Source of the DNA: Chloroflexota bacterium
GTDB taxonomy: Bacteria; Chloroflexota; Anaerolineae; Aggregatilineales; Phototrophicaceae
Direction of reading: 5' to 3'
Assembly: GCA_028873975.1 (NCBI GenBank)
Contig: JAPPMO010000036.1
Coordinates: 44,209-108,208, forward strand
DNA length: 64,000 nt
Shown here: one piece after another, positions 54,522 through 61,670 of the stretch
How the letters are laid out: each line of letters starts with the position of its first letter
How positions within the stretch are numbered: the stretch's first letter is position 1
Program-made: the position numbers and the translations under genes
Notes under the pieces: model-generated
Told to the model about the DNA's origin: nothing
Seen by the model: only the letters and a program-made list of their open reading frames with translations
Databases searched by the model: none

Positions 54522-55589
54522 CTAGTCCTTGAGTTTGTCGCGATAGCGAACATAAGTAGCGTAGTCAATTTCAATCCGGCGATGTATATAGTCCCGAGTG
54601 GAGGGCAAATCTTTCGGCTTCTCGTCGATCCTGTCGGTAACATAGAGGTCAAAGGCGTCCGATCCCGCGCCACTGCCATAGCTGACCATCAGAATCCGAT
54701 CGCCGGGTTTGGCTTGATCGAGGAGCGCGGTCAATCCGATCATGCAGGAGCCGGAGTAAACATTTCCAATATCGTTTGCGAGCAAGCCCCCCGCGATTTG
54801 TTCTGGGCTGAAGCCAAGTGACTTGGCGGCTCGTGCGGGAAACTTGACATTAGGCTGGTGAAAAACGGCATGCTGATAATCTTGAGCGCAACTGCCCATC
54901 ATATCCATCAAGGTCGATGCCGCCGCTATGGTATGGGCGAAGTAGGCTGGCTCACCGGTAAAGCGATCCCCATGACTGGGATAAATTTCCCCGGATCTGC
55001 GCCAGAAGTCAGGCGTATCCGTCACGTAACTGTAACTCCCTTGATAGACTGCGTAACTTTCCTCGGCCGGTCCTAATATGAAAGCGGCGCCGCCGGAACC
55101 GGCTGTAAACTCCAGCGCGTCGCCGGGTCTGCCTTGGGCTGTATCCATGCCGATACTTAGCGTATAGTGCGCCATACCGCTGCCGACGATCCCGATCGAG
55201 GCTTGCACGGCTTCGGTACCTGCTTTGCAGGCGAACTCCCAGTCCGCAGCCTGGATATTGGCGGAGGCGCCAATGCTTTCGGCGACGACCGTGCTTGACG
55301 GCTTTACCGCGTAGGGATGGCTCTCGCTGCCAACCCAAACCGCGCGAATATCTTCCGCGGCAATCTCGGCGCAAGCGATAGCGTTGCGCGCCGCCTCAAT
55401 CGACATCGTGATCACATCTTCGTCAATGCCCGCCACTGCCTTTTCCCGCACCGGCGCGGCGCCCTGCCCCTTCGTCCATATTCGCGATATCTCGCGGCCG
55501 GGCAATCGGTAGCATGGTATGTAGGCGCCATATCCGACGATGCCTACGCCTCGATCCGGCTTCATCAGCCAGCTTGATTCACTGTTCAT
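54522..55589 (-). CDS. Hydroxymethylglutaryl-CoA synthase (archaeal type)
   Basis: Condenses acetoacetyl-CoA and acetyl-CoA to HMG-CoA (355 aa). The catalytic triad is visible: Glu in [15 protein letters not shown] (~89), Cys121 in [11 protein letters not shown], and His in [10 protein letters not shown] (~245). [13 protein letters not shown] is the archaeal/short bacterial N-terminus. ATG 55589 overlaps the HMG-CoA reductase stop (ATGA). An inner ATG at 55565 would also fit. It is followed directly by the thiolase. Confidence 0.95.
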   Translation of the reverse strand: MNSESSWLMKPDRGVGIVGYGAYIPCYRLPGREISRIWTKGQGAAPVREKAVAGIDEDVITMSIEAARNAIACAEIAAEDIRAVWVGSESHPYAVKPSSTVVAESIGASANIQAADWEFACKAGTEAVQASIGIVGSGMAHYTLSIGMDTAQGRPGDALEFTAGSGGAAFILGPAEESYAVYQGSYSYVTDTPDFWRRSGEIYPSHGDRFTGEPAYFAHTIAAASTLMDMMGSCAQDYQHAVFHQPNVKFPARAAKSLGFSPEQIAGGLLANDIGNVYSGSCMIGLTALLDQAKPGDRILMVSYGSGAGSDAFDLYVTDRIDEKPKDLPSTRDYIHRRIEIDYATYVRYRDKLKD

Positions 55590-56878
55590 GATCGTGACTT
55601 CCGTTGCTTGACCAGTTCTCTTGCGCGTTCCAATCGAATCTTGCCCTCCGCTTCCATTTGCTGCGCTATCGCCAGGACGTCTTCAACATGGGCGCCGGCG
55701 GCAATCGCTAGCTGGCGGGCGTGCATACGCATGTGCCCGCTCTGAATGCCATCGGTGGCCAGCGCGCGCATTGCCGCCAGGTTTTGCGCCAGCCCAACCG
55801 CCGCCGCCACTTCCGCCAGTTGTCGCGCCGACCGAAGGCCAAGGATCTTGAGCGCGGTCTGCGCCAGGCGATGGACGCGCGTTGCCCCGCCGACAATGCC
55901 GACCGCCAGGGGCAATTCAATTCGCCCCCGCAAGTCGCCGCTTTCATCTTTCCACCAGCGGCTAAGGCTTGAATAACGGCCGGCGCGGGCTGCATAGGCA
56001 TGCGCGCCCGCTTCGACCGCCCGCCAGTCATTCCCGGTAGCGATCAGCAGCGCGTCAATCCCGTTCATGATGCCCTTGTTGTGTGTGGCCGCGCGGTAGG
56101 GATCCAGCTCGGCGAATACGGCAGCTTCCAGAATGCCGTCGATGACTTCCTCCCCGCTCGCGTATTCCTTGCCGAAGGCGGAGGCGGGAATACTGCCTTC
56201 GGCCCATACCCTTCTATGATCGGACAGATTGCTTAGAATCCGTAGATTTGCCCGAGCGCCGCTGATCTTTTCGATGAATGGCGAGACGTGTTCCAATGCC
56301 GTATTGACCGCGTTCGCGCCCATGGCATCACGCGCATCGTAGAGCAGGTGAACGACGATCATTTCCCCTATGCTTGTATTCTTGAAAATGCGAGTCCGCA
56401 GGTCGACGGCGCCGCCTCCGCGTTCTTTGATGCTGCCCGCTGTTTCATTCGCCTTGTCAATTATCTCCGCCTTGTGCTGCTCAATAGCCCCGACAACGCG
56501 ATCCCTGTCCTTGACATCAAGCAGTTGAATCTGCCCCGTCATCAGCGAATCGTCGCTCGCCGCCTGGAAGCCCCCACCCGCGCGAAACAGCTTGGCGGCA
56601 AAGCTGCAAGCCGCAACGACCGATGGCTCTTCAATGACCATTGGAACCAGGTAGTCGATGTCATTGATCAAGAAGTTCGTGGCGACCCCAAACGGCAAGG
56701 AATACCGTCCGATGACATTTTCAATCATCAGATCGGCCTCATGCAAAGCCAAGCCGCCTTTTTCCAGGCTTTGCAGGTCCTCGGCCGAAAGATCGGCCCA
56801 ATCGCGGGCGATCGCCTGCCTCTCGGCAAGCGGCTTTTTATACAAGCCTGATATGGTTGATCTTCGTTCTCGCGTCAT
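55586..56878 (-). CDS. mvaA: Class II hydroxymethylglutaryl-CoA reductase
   Basis: Reduces HMG-CoA to mevalonate (430 aa). Motifs: [20 protein letters not shown] (substrate loop), [14 protein letters not shown] (catalytic Glu), [12 protein letters not shown] (cofactor-binding and catalytic Asp region), [12 protein letters not shown] (catalytic Lys) and the class II ending [11 protein letters not shown] with the catalytic His. The bacterial class II form lacks a membrane anchor. It is the first gene of the upper mevalonate cluster and overlaps HMG-CoA synthase by four bases. A palindromic site lies ~40 bases upstream. Confidence 0.95.
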   Translation of the reverse strand: MTRERRSTISGLYKKPLAERQAIARDWADLSAEDLQSLEKGGLALHEADLMIENVIGRYSLPFGVATNFLINDIDYLVPMVIEEPSVVAACSFAAKLFRAGGGFQAASDDSLMTGQIQLLDVKDRDRVVGAIEQHKAEIIDKANETAGSIKERGGGAVDLRTRIFKNTSIGEMIVVHLLYDARDAMGANAVNTALEHVSPFIEKISGARANLRILSNLSDHRRVWAEGSIPASAFGKEYASGEEVIDGILEAAVFAELDPYRAATHNKGIMNGIDALLIATGNDWRAVEAGAHAYAARAGRYSSLSRWWKDESGDLRGRIELPLAVGIVGGATRVHRLAQTALKILGLRSARQLAEVAAAVGLAQNLAAMRALATDGIQSGHMRMHARQLAIAAGAHVEDVLAIAQQMEAEGKIRLERARELVKQRKSRS

Positions 56879-56911
56879 AATGCCATCTTACCCGCTAGCT
56901 GCTCGCAGAAT

Positions 56912-56938
56912 CTATCATCGCTGTCGCGATAGCTATCA
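56912..56938 (-). promoter_or_regulatory. Putative operator B upstream of HMG-CoA reductase
   Basis: GCTGTCGCGATAGC at 56920-56933 (12 of 14 bases match site A), flanked by CTATCA on both sides (56912-56917, 56933-56938). On the minus strand it reads TTGATA followed by the palindrome, so a regulator there could block a promoter. No regulator gene is adjacent. Confidence 0.5.
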
Positions 56939-56991
56939 ACTTGCGCAATGACAGAGCTTCGCCAAAGCTGCTGAAGGGCTTCTGGCTAAAT

Positions 56992-57020
56992 AAAACAAAA
57001 AAGCCCACCGTAGAGTGGAC
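56992..57020 (-). terminator. Terminator of the small membrane protein gene
   Basis: On the minus strand GTCCAC-TCTACG-GTGGGC (57020-57003) is followed by TTTTTTGTTTT. Confidence 0.75.
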
Positions 57021-57044
57021 TTCGTCGTTGAGAAATCAGGACCC

Positions 57045-57293
57045 TTAATCTGGCAAAATGCGCGTGCCCATAAAGGCATCTAGCCAGATGACGAAAACAA
57101 GACCGATTGGAATCGATGTGAAGAGATAATAGATCATCCCGTATTCTTCAATACTAACGCCCTGCGGGGTTTGTACTGCGCTGAAGAGCGGCAGCATATC
57201 GAAGCCCACTGTTATGATCCCGTAACCGACGAGGAGACCCAGCGCCATCGAGATCACCCAAACAACGATTCGGCGGATCGTAAGACTTGACAT
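57045..57293 (-). CDS. Small two-helix membrane protein
   Basis: Unrecognised 82-aa protein with two hydrophobic helices (IVVWVISMALGLLVGYGIITVGF, ~9-31; YGMIYYLFTSIPIGLVFVIWLDAFM, ~51-75) and a short loop between. GGAG six bases before ATG 57293 decides this start over upstream in-frame ones. It has its own terminator and is divergent from the SPT-like gene. No function can be given. Confidence 0.7.
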   Translation of the reverse strand: MSSLTIRRIVVWVISMALGLLVGYGIITVGFDMLPLFSAVQTPQGVSIEEYGMIYYLFTSIPIGLVFVIWLDAFMGTRILPD

Positions 57294-57402
57294 ATCTCGC
57301 TCCATATACGCGCTAGCTGAACGCTCGCTATTGTACGACGAATTGACGGTCAAGCGCAAGTGAAGGATTGCACAAGTATGTCATTTGCTTGCCGATTGAA
57401 TG

Positions 57403-57431
57403 TTGTTAATCAGTGGCCGCCCTGTTACACT
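57403..57431 (+). promoter_or_regulatory. Possible promoter of the alpha-oxoamine synthase gene
   Basis: TTGTTA (57403-57408), 17-base spacer, TACACT (57426-57431), leaving an ~80-base leader. Confidence 0.45.
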
Positions 57432-57512
57432 CTTGAAAGTTCGAACTTGCTCCCAGACGTTCGTACCCTCGATTCCACGCTTTTGTCACAAGACCGGGAG
57501 AAAGAGAATACT

Positions 57513-58712
57513 GTGGCCGATGTATACGACAAATTAGCGGGATTTACGGTCGCCAGGGAAGCCATGGAAATGGGCATTTACCCCTTCTTCCGCGCTCTGA
57601 GCGACTCCGAAGGAACGACAGCGACTTTCGAAGACAAAGACGTCGTCATGTTGGGCTCCAACAATTACCTGGGCTTGACAACCGACAGCCGCGTGCAAGA
57701 GGCGGCGATTGATGCGACCAAGCGTTATGGCACCAGCGTCACCGGATCGCGATTTCTCAATGGCACGCTCGAGTTGCACCTCGAGGCGGACCGGCGTCTG
57801 GCTCAGTTTGTGGGCAAAGAAGCGGCGCTGGTTTTTTCCACCGGGTACCAGACGAACCTTGGGACTGTCTCCGCCTTGATCGGGAAGAACGATGTGGCCA
57901 TCCTCGACAAGGACGTGCATGCCTCTGTTGTTGACGGGGTTTCCATGTCCCGCGGCATGATGAAGCGCTTCAAACACAATGATATTGTCGACCTTGAGCG
58001 CGTCTTGAGCAGGATACCGGACGAACACGGCAAAATTGTCATGGTCGATGGAGTCTATAGCATGGGCGGCGACTTCGCCCTGTTGCCACAGATTGTAGAA
58101 GTATGCAAAAAATATGAGGCGCGCATTCTCGTTGACGACGCGCATGGCATTGGCGTCGCCGGGGGCGGCCGTGGAACGGCAGCGCATTTTGGCTTAACCA
58201 ATCAGATTGACCTGATTATGGGCACATTTAGCAAGAGCTTCGCTTCTATTGGGGGCTTCATCGCCGGGTCGGCCGACGTTATTCACTATATACAGCACCA
58301 CGCCCGATCGCTGATTTTTTCGGCTGCCTTGCCCGCCCCGAACTTGGCGGCGGTCTTGGCGGCGCTGGACATCATCGAAAATGAACCGGAGCATGTCCAA
58401 CAGGTTTGGAAGAACGCGGAATACATGCGCAAGGGTTTGATCGAACTCGGCTATGATACCTTCAATAGCCAGACGCCAATCATCCCAGTCAAGATTGGCG
58501 AGCAATTTCGCACGGGCTTGACCTGGATGGCATTGATCGAAGAAGGCGTCTATACCAACCCGGTCGTGCCGCCGGCAACCCCGCCCAATCAAGCTCTCTT
58601 GCGCACAAGCTACATCGCTACCCATCGCCAGAAGCACCTCGATCGCGCCTTGGTGGCCTTCGAGAGAGTCGGCAAAAACCTCGATTTGATCCCGTCTCGC
58701 GAGACTGTGTAA
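57513..58712 (+). CDS. PLP-dependent alpha-oxoamine synthase, serine palmitoyltransferase-like
   Basis: Fold-type I PLP enzyme (399 aa) that condenses an amino acid with an acyl-CoA or acyl-ACP and releases CO2. MLGSNNYLGL, GSRFLNGTLELHLEAD, DDAHGIGVAGGGRGTAAHFG and the PLP lysine motif GTFSKSFASIGGFIAG are visible. The last is closer to serine palmitoyltransferase and related synthases than to KBL or BioF. The frame is open to 57360, but GTG 57513 after GGGAGAAAGAG fits the family start. No other sphingolipid gene is near, so KBL or BioF activity is not excluded. Confidence 0.82.
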   Translation: MADVYDKLAGFTVAREAMEMGIYPFFRALSDSEGTTATFEDKDVVMLGSNNYLGLTTDSRVQEAAIDATKRYGTSVTGSRFLNGTLELHLEADRRLAQFVGKEAALVFSTGYQTNLGTVSALIGKNDVAILDKDVHASVVDGVSMSRGMMKRFKHNDIVDLERVLSRIPDEHGKIVMVDGVYSMGGDFALLPQIVEVCKKYEARILVDDAHGIGVAGGGRGTAAHFGLTNQIDLIMGTFSKSFASIGGFIAGSADVIHYIQHHARSLIFSAALPAPNLAAVLAALDIIENEPEHVQQVWKNAEYMRKGLIELGYDTFNSQTPIIPVKIGEQFRTGLTWMALIEEGVYTNPVVPPATPPNQALLRTSYIATHRQKHLDRALVAFERVGKNLDLIPSRETV

Positions 58713-58753
58713 GCGCAAAAGCCAGCGCTTGCTTCGGGGGGTCTGGCTCCAGG

Positions 58754-59809
58754 TTAGGCGCCGTACACGATTAGATTGCCCGCCCCGTCTACTACATCCC
58801 CGATAATTGCGGCATCGTCGCCGTTGTCGCGCAAATCGTCAAGCAAGTTTGCTGCGTTTTCCGCCGCAACAGACATCAATAATCCCCCCGATGTCTGCGG
58901 ATCGAAAAGCAGCGCCTCGTTATTGGCGTCGGCGCTTTCCTGAAACGACAGCCAGCGCGAGAAGTATTCACGATTGCGTTCCATGCCACCCGGGAATATG
59001 CCGCGCTGCGCGTATGCAAATGCCCCCGGCAGCCAAGCGAGCGCTTCAAAGTTCAGGCGGAGATCAACCCCGCTTAAGCGAGCCATTTCTTGCCCATGTC
59101 CCGCCAAGCCGAATCCGGTAATGTCCGTCATCGCGCCTACCCCATGCAGTCGCGCGCATTCCGCTGCGTTGCGATTGAGCCGAGACATTACGTTGACGGC
59201 GCTCTCGATATGCGCCGACGAGGCCAGCCCGCGCTTCAACGCGGTCGTAATGACGCCCGTGCCAAGTGGCTTGCTCAGAACAAGCTTGTCGCCCGGGCGC
59301 GCGCCGGCTTTGCGAATGATATTCGCCACCGGGACCACGCCGGTCACCGACAAACCGTATTTTGGCTCATTGTCGCTTATTGAGTGCCCGCCCGCAATGA
59401 CTGCGCCGGACTCGCGCACTTTTTCCGCCCCACCCCGCAGAATCTCTTGGAGGATATCGAGCCCGAGTCCGTCGGGATAAGCTACCAGGTTAATCGCCAG
59501 CAATGGTTCGCCGCCCATCGCGTAAACATCGCTAAGCGCATTCGCCGCGGCGATCGCGCCAAATTCATAGGGAGTATCTACGACAGGCGGGAAGAAATCC
59601 GTTGTGCTTATGATCGCGCGGCCGTCATCCAATCGATAAACCGCCGCATCGTCTGGCTCGGACAAGCCCACCAGCACCTGCGGGAATTCCGAGGACTTAA
59701 AATTGTCACTGAGTGGCTGCAAGACTTGCGCCAAATCGCCCGGATTGAGCTTGGACGCTCAACCGGCGCAGGTGGCCAAGCTCGTTAGCTTGATTTCAAC
59801 TTCGCTCAT
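58754..59809 (-). CDS. selD: Selenophosphate synthetase, selenoprotein with in-frame UGA (Sec17)
   Basis: Makes selenophosphate from selenide and ATP (351 aa including Sec). From ATG 59809 the frame reads LTSLATCAG, TGA (59759-59761), ASKLNPGDLAQVL. The TGA is codon 17, the exact position of the catalytic Cys/Sec in SelD (compare CAGUAAK-type sequences), and the match to the family continues on both sides of it. Then follow LSEPDDAAVYRL, STTDFFPPVVD, GGHSISDNEPKYG and TDITGFGLAGHGQEMA. Starting after the TGA would remove the ATP-binding glycine-rich loop. A ten-bp hairpin with a one-base bulge directly follows the TGA. Conventional gene finders would truncate this gene at ~59734. Confidence 0.9.
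59728..59758 (-). promoter_or_regulatory. SECIS-like hairpin in selD
   Basis: Directly after the TGA, GCG (bulged T) CCAA pairs with TTGGCGC, then ATC pairs with GAT across a five-base bulge, closing on loop CGGGC, 16-20 bases downstream of the UGA. The Gs in the apical loop, the bulged U and the distance fit bacterial SECIS elements. Confidence 0.65.
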
Positions 59810-59824
59810 TTTCCCACACCCTCC

Positions 59825-59852
59825 AAGAAAAAAGCTCACTGCTAAAGTGAGC
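59825..59852 (-). terminator. Terminator after tRNA-Pro
   Basis: On the minus strand GCTCACT-TTAGC-AGTGAGC (59852-59834) is followed by TTTTTTCTT. It separates the tRNA from selD. Confidence 0.8.
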
Positions 59853-59863
59853 CTATTATACGC

Positions 59864-59941
59864 TGGTCGGGGTACCCGGATTCGAACCGGGGACCTCTTA
59901 CACCCCATGCAAGCGCGCTAGCCGGACTGCGCCATACCCCG
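59864..59941 (-). tRNA. tRNA-Pro (anticodon GGG)
   Basis: Acceptor stem CGGGGTA/TACCCCG, anticodon stem CTTGC/GTAAG with loop ATGGGGT, T loop TTCGAAT, and discriminator A. Unlike the two other tRNAs in the window, CCA is encoded. Confidence 0.95.
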
Positions 59942-59952
59942 AACATATATTT

Positions 59953-59981
59953 ATGATAACACAGATCTGAGAAAGCGCCAG
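59953..59981 (-). promoter_or_regulatory. Possible promoter of tRNA-Pro
   Basis: -10 TATCAT (59958-59953) at the right distance from the tRNA, 17 bases from a weak -35 CTGGCG (59981-59976). Confidence 0.4.
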
Positions 59982-60013
59982 CCGGCAATCGTTTGCGCAG
60001 GCCTGGCGGAACG

Positions 60014-61597
60014 CTATTCATCAATCGGTAAAACGCCGTATGTGCATGAATCATAATCTTGACCGACTATGACCTCATAATCATATACCCGCGCTGGATT
60101 TGCCCGAGCCTCAACCTGCTTCTTGCTCATGTTTAAGCCTTTGGTGAGACCCGGTACCAAACTTCCCTTGCTCGCGGCTACATAGTCAATCAACCTGCTC
60201 GATTCTACCATCTCGCCCTGTGCCAGGGGCCCAAGCGCCACGGCGTTGTAACCGTCCCAGCGCAATCGTTCGCTCGCGACAATGTCCCAGTCTGCGTTGC
60301 CGGAGCCGTTGTAAACGGCGATTGAAGGTCCTGATAAACCCACTTGATTCGCCGAGGGCGGCGTGTAGAAGTCTCGCATGAGCTCCGCGATAGTTTCATA
60401 AATCGGCAATAGGACAGAATCCCCGCTTGGGGTCCGCCAATTCTGTGTATGGTAAATGCGTTGAAATGTGAAATTCTGAATGCGGTCAAGATCGAGCTCG
60501 AGCAAATATGGCAACAAGCCCAGCATAGCGTTAAATGGCAAGTTAGTATCGACTATCTCTTCCAGCTCGCCCCATATCGCTGGTACCGTGTTTATCAACC
60601 CGTTGCCGCGCGCTTTGCGCCACATTGCGCGCAGCAGCAACTGCTGGCGGCGTCCCCGGTCCAGGTCGTCCGTATAACGGCGGGTACGGGCATACCACAA
60701 GGCGTCAAAGCCATCGAATGTATAATAACCGACGTTCAATGTCCGCCAGTCATAAGCGCTGCCTTCGGCAACGCCAGTTTCCGTGCGCGTGACCGGGTAG
60801 AAGTCCCGGTAGGTGCAATCGACGGCGATGTCTACGCCGCCAAGGCGATCAATGATGGACTTGAAGCCGGAAAAATTGACTAGCGCATAGTAGTGCACGT
60901 TAATCCCTAAATTGTAAAAGATGGTCTGCCGCAACAGGCCGAATCCACCGCCGGGCTGCCAGCCGATATTTTTGCCGATCCCGAAGGCTGTGTTGAGCCG
61001 TCCCATCTTTCCGCTGGGGATATAAACGAAGAGATCACGAGGCAGGTTTATCATGGAAACCGTGCCGGTTTCCGTGTTCAAAGACACGATGATCATGGTA
61101 TCAGTCCGCACGGACCGATCCTCGGTCAATTCGTCGTCGCCTCCCAAGAGTATGATATTGATCAAATCGTAGTCGCGGGGAATGAAGGGGACGCGTGTGG
61201 GCACGGCGGTTCCGGAAAGCTCAAGTCCCGCTGTTGGATCGGGGGGGAGGAAAAGTCTCGGCAGATCTACAGGTTGGGGCGTAGCGAGAACCGCAGTCGC
61301 GGTGGTTTTGGGCGAAGGCGTCTGTGGACTTGGGGTACTGGTCACGAATACCTGTTGCATCAACACAATCTGCGATTCGTCGCGCAGGCTGAGGCTGGAT
61401 GCTTCCGTTGCCAGAGCCGTGCCTGTCGCCCGATAGCCCTGTTGACGGGCATTGCTAGTCGCGCTGTATTGCCGTTGGTCACTCCAAAGACTCAGTATCC
61501 GCGTCGCCGTCCAAAGGGTCGCCAAAAGCAGAAGCGCCACTGTCAGATAAACAACGAGCTTGAGCGATAACCGCAACATTGTTTGAAGAGTACGCAT
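60014..61597 (-). CDS. LytR-CpsA-Psr (LCP) family protein
   Basis: Membrane-anchored LCP phosphotransferase (527 aa) that moves polyprenyl-linked glycans onto the cell wall. One N-terminal helix (~10-33), a Thr/Pro-rich linker, then the LCP core (~135-360): NIILLGGDDE, RTDTMIIVSLN, MINLPRDLFVYIP, RLGGVDIAVDC and ALWYARTRRYTDDLDRGRRQQ with the catalytic/pyrophosphate-binding Arg residues. A C-terminal LytR_C-like domain (~420-500; PSIAVYNGSGNADWD) follows. It likely attaches the polymer made by the 5-14 kb locus or another wall glycan. Confidence 0.92.
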   Translation of the reverse strand: MRTLQTMLRLSLKLVVYLTVALLLLATLWTATRILSLWSDQRQYSATSNARQQGYRATGTALATEASSLSLRDESQIVLMQQVFVTSTPSPQTPSPKTTATAVLATPQPVDLPRLFLPPDPTAGLELSGTAVPTRVPFIPRDYDLINIILLGGDDELTEDRSVRTDTMIIVSLNTETGTVSMINLPRDLFVYIPSGKMGRLNTAFGIGKNIGWQPGGGFGLLRQTIFYNLGINVHYYALVNFSGFKSIIDRLGGVDIAVDCTYRDFYPVTRTETGVAEGSAYDWRTLNVGYYTFDGFDALWYARTRRYTDDLDRGRRQQLLLRAMWRKARGNGLINTVPAIWGELEEIVDTNLPFNAMLGLLPYLLELDLDRIQNFTFQRIYHTQNWRTPSGDSVLLPIYETIAELMRDFYTPPSANQVGLSGPSIAVYNGSGNADWDIVASERLRWDGYNAVALGPLAQGEMVESSRLIDYVAASKGSLVPGLTKGLNMSKKQVEARANPARVYDYEVIVGQDYDSCTYGVLPIDE

Positions 61598-61670
61598 GAT
61601 GACTCCATTGCGTTGAAAGAAGGTATGCGAGCGCGATTTCAGAATTCACTTGCATCGACGAAGTATTTGA

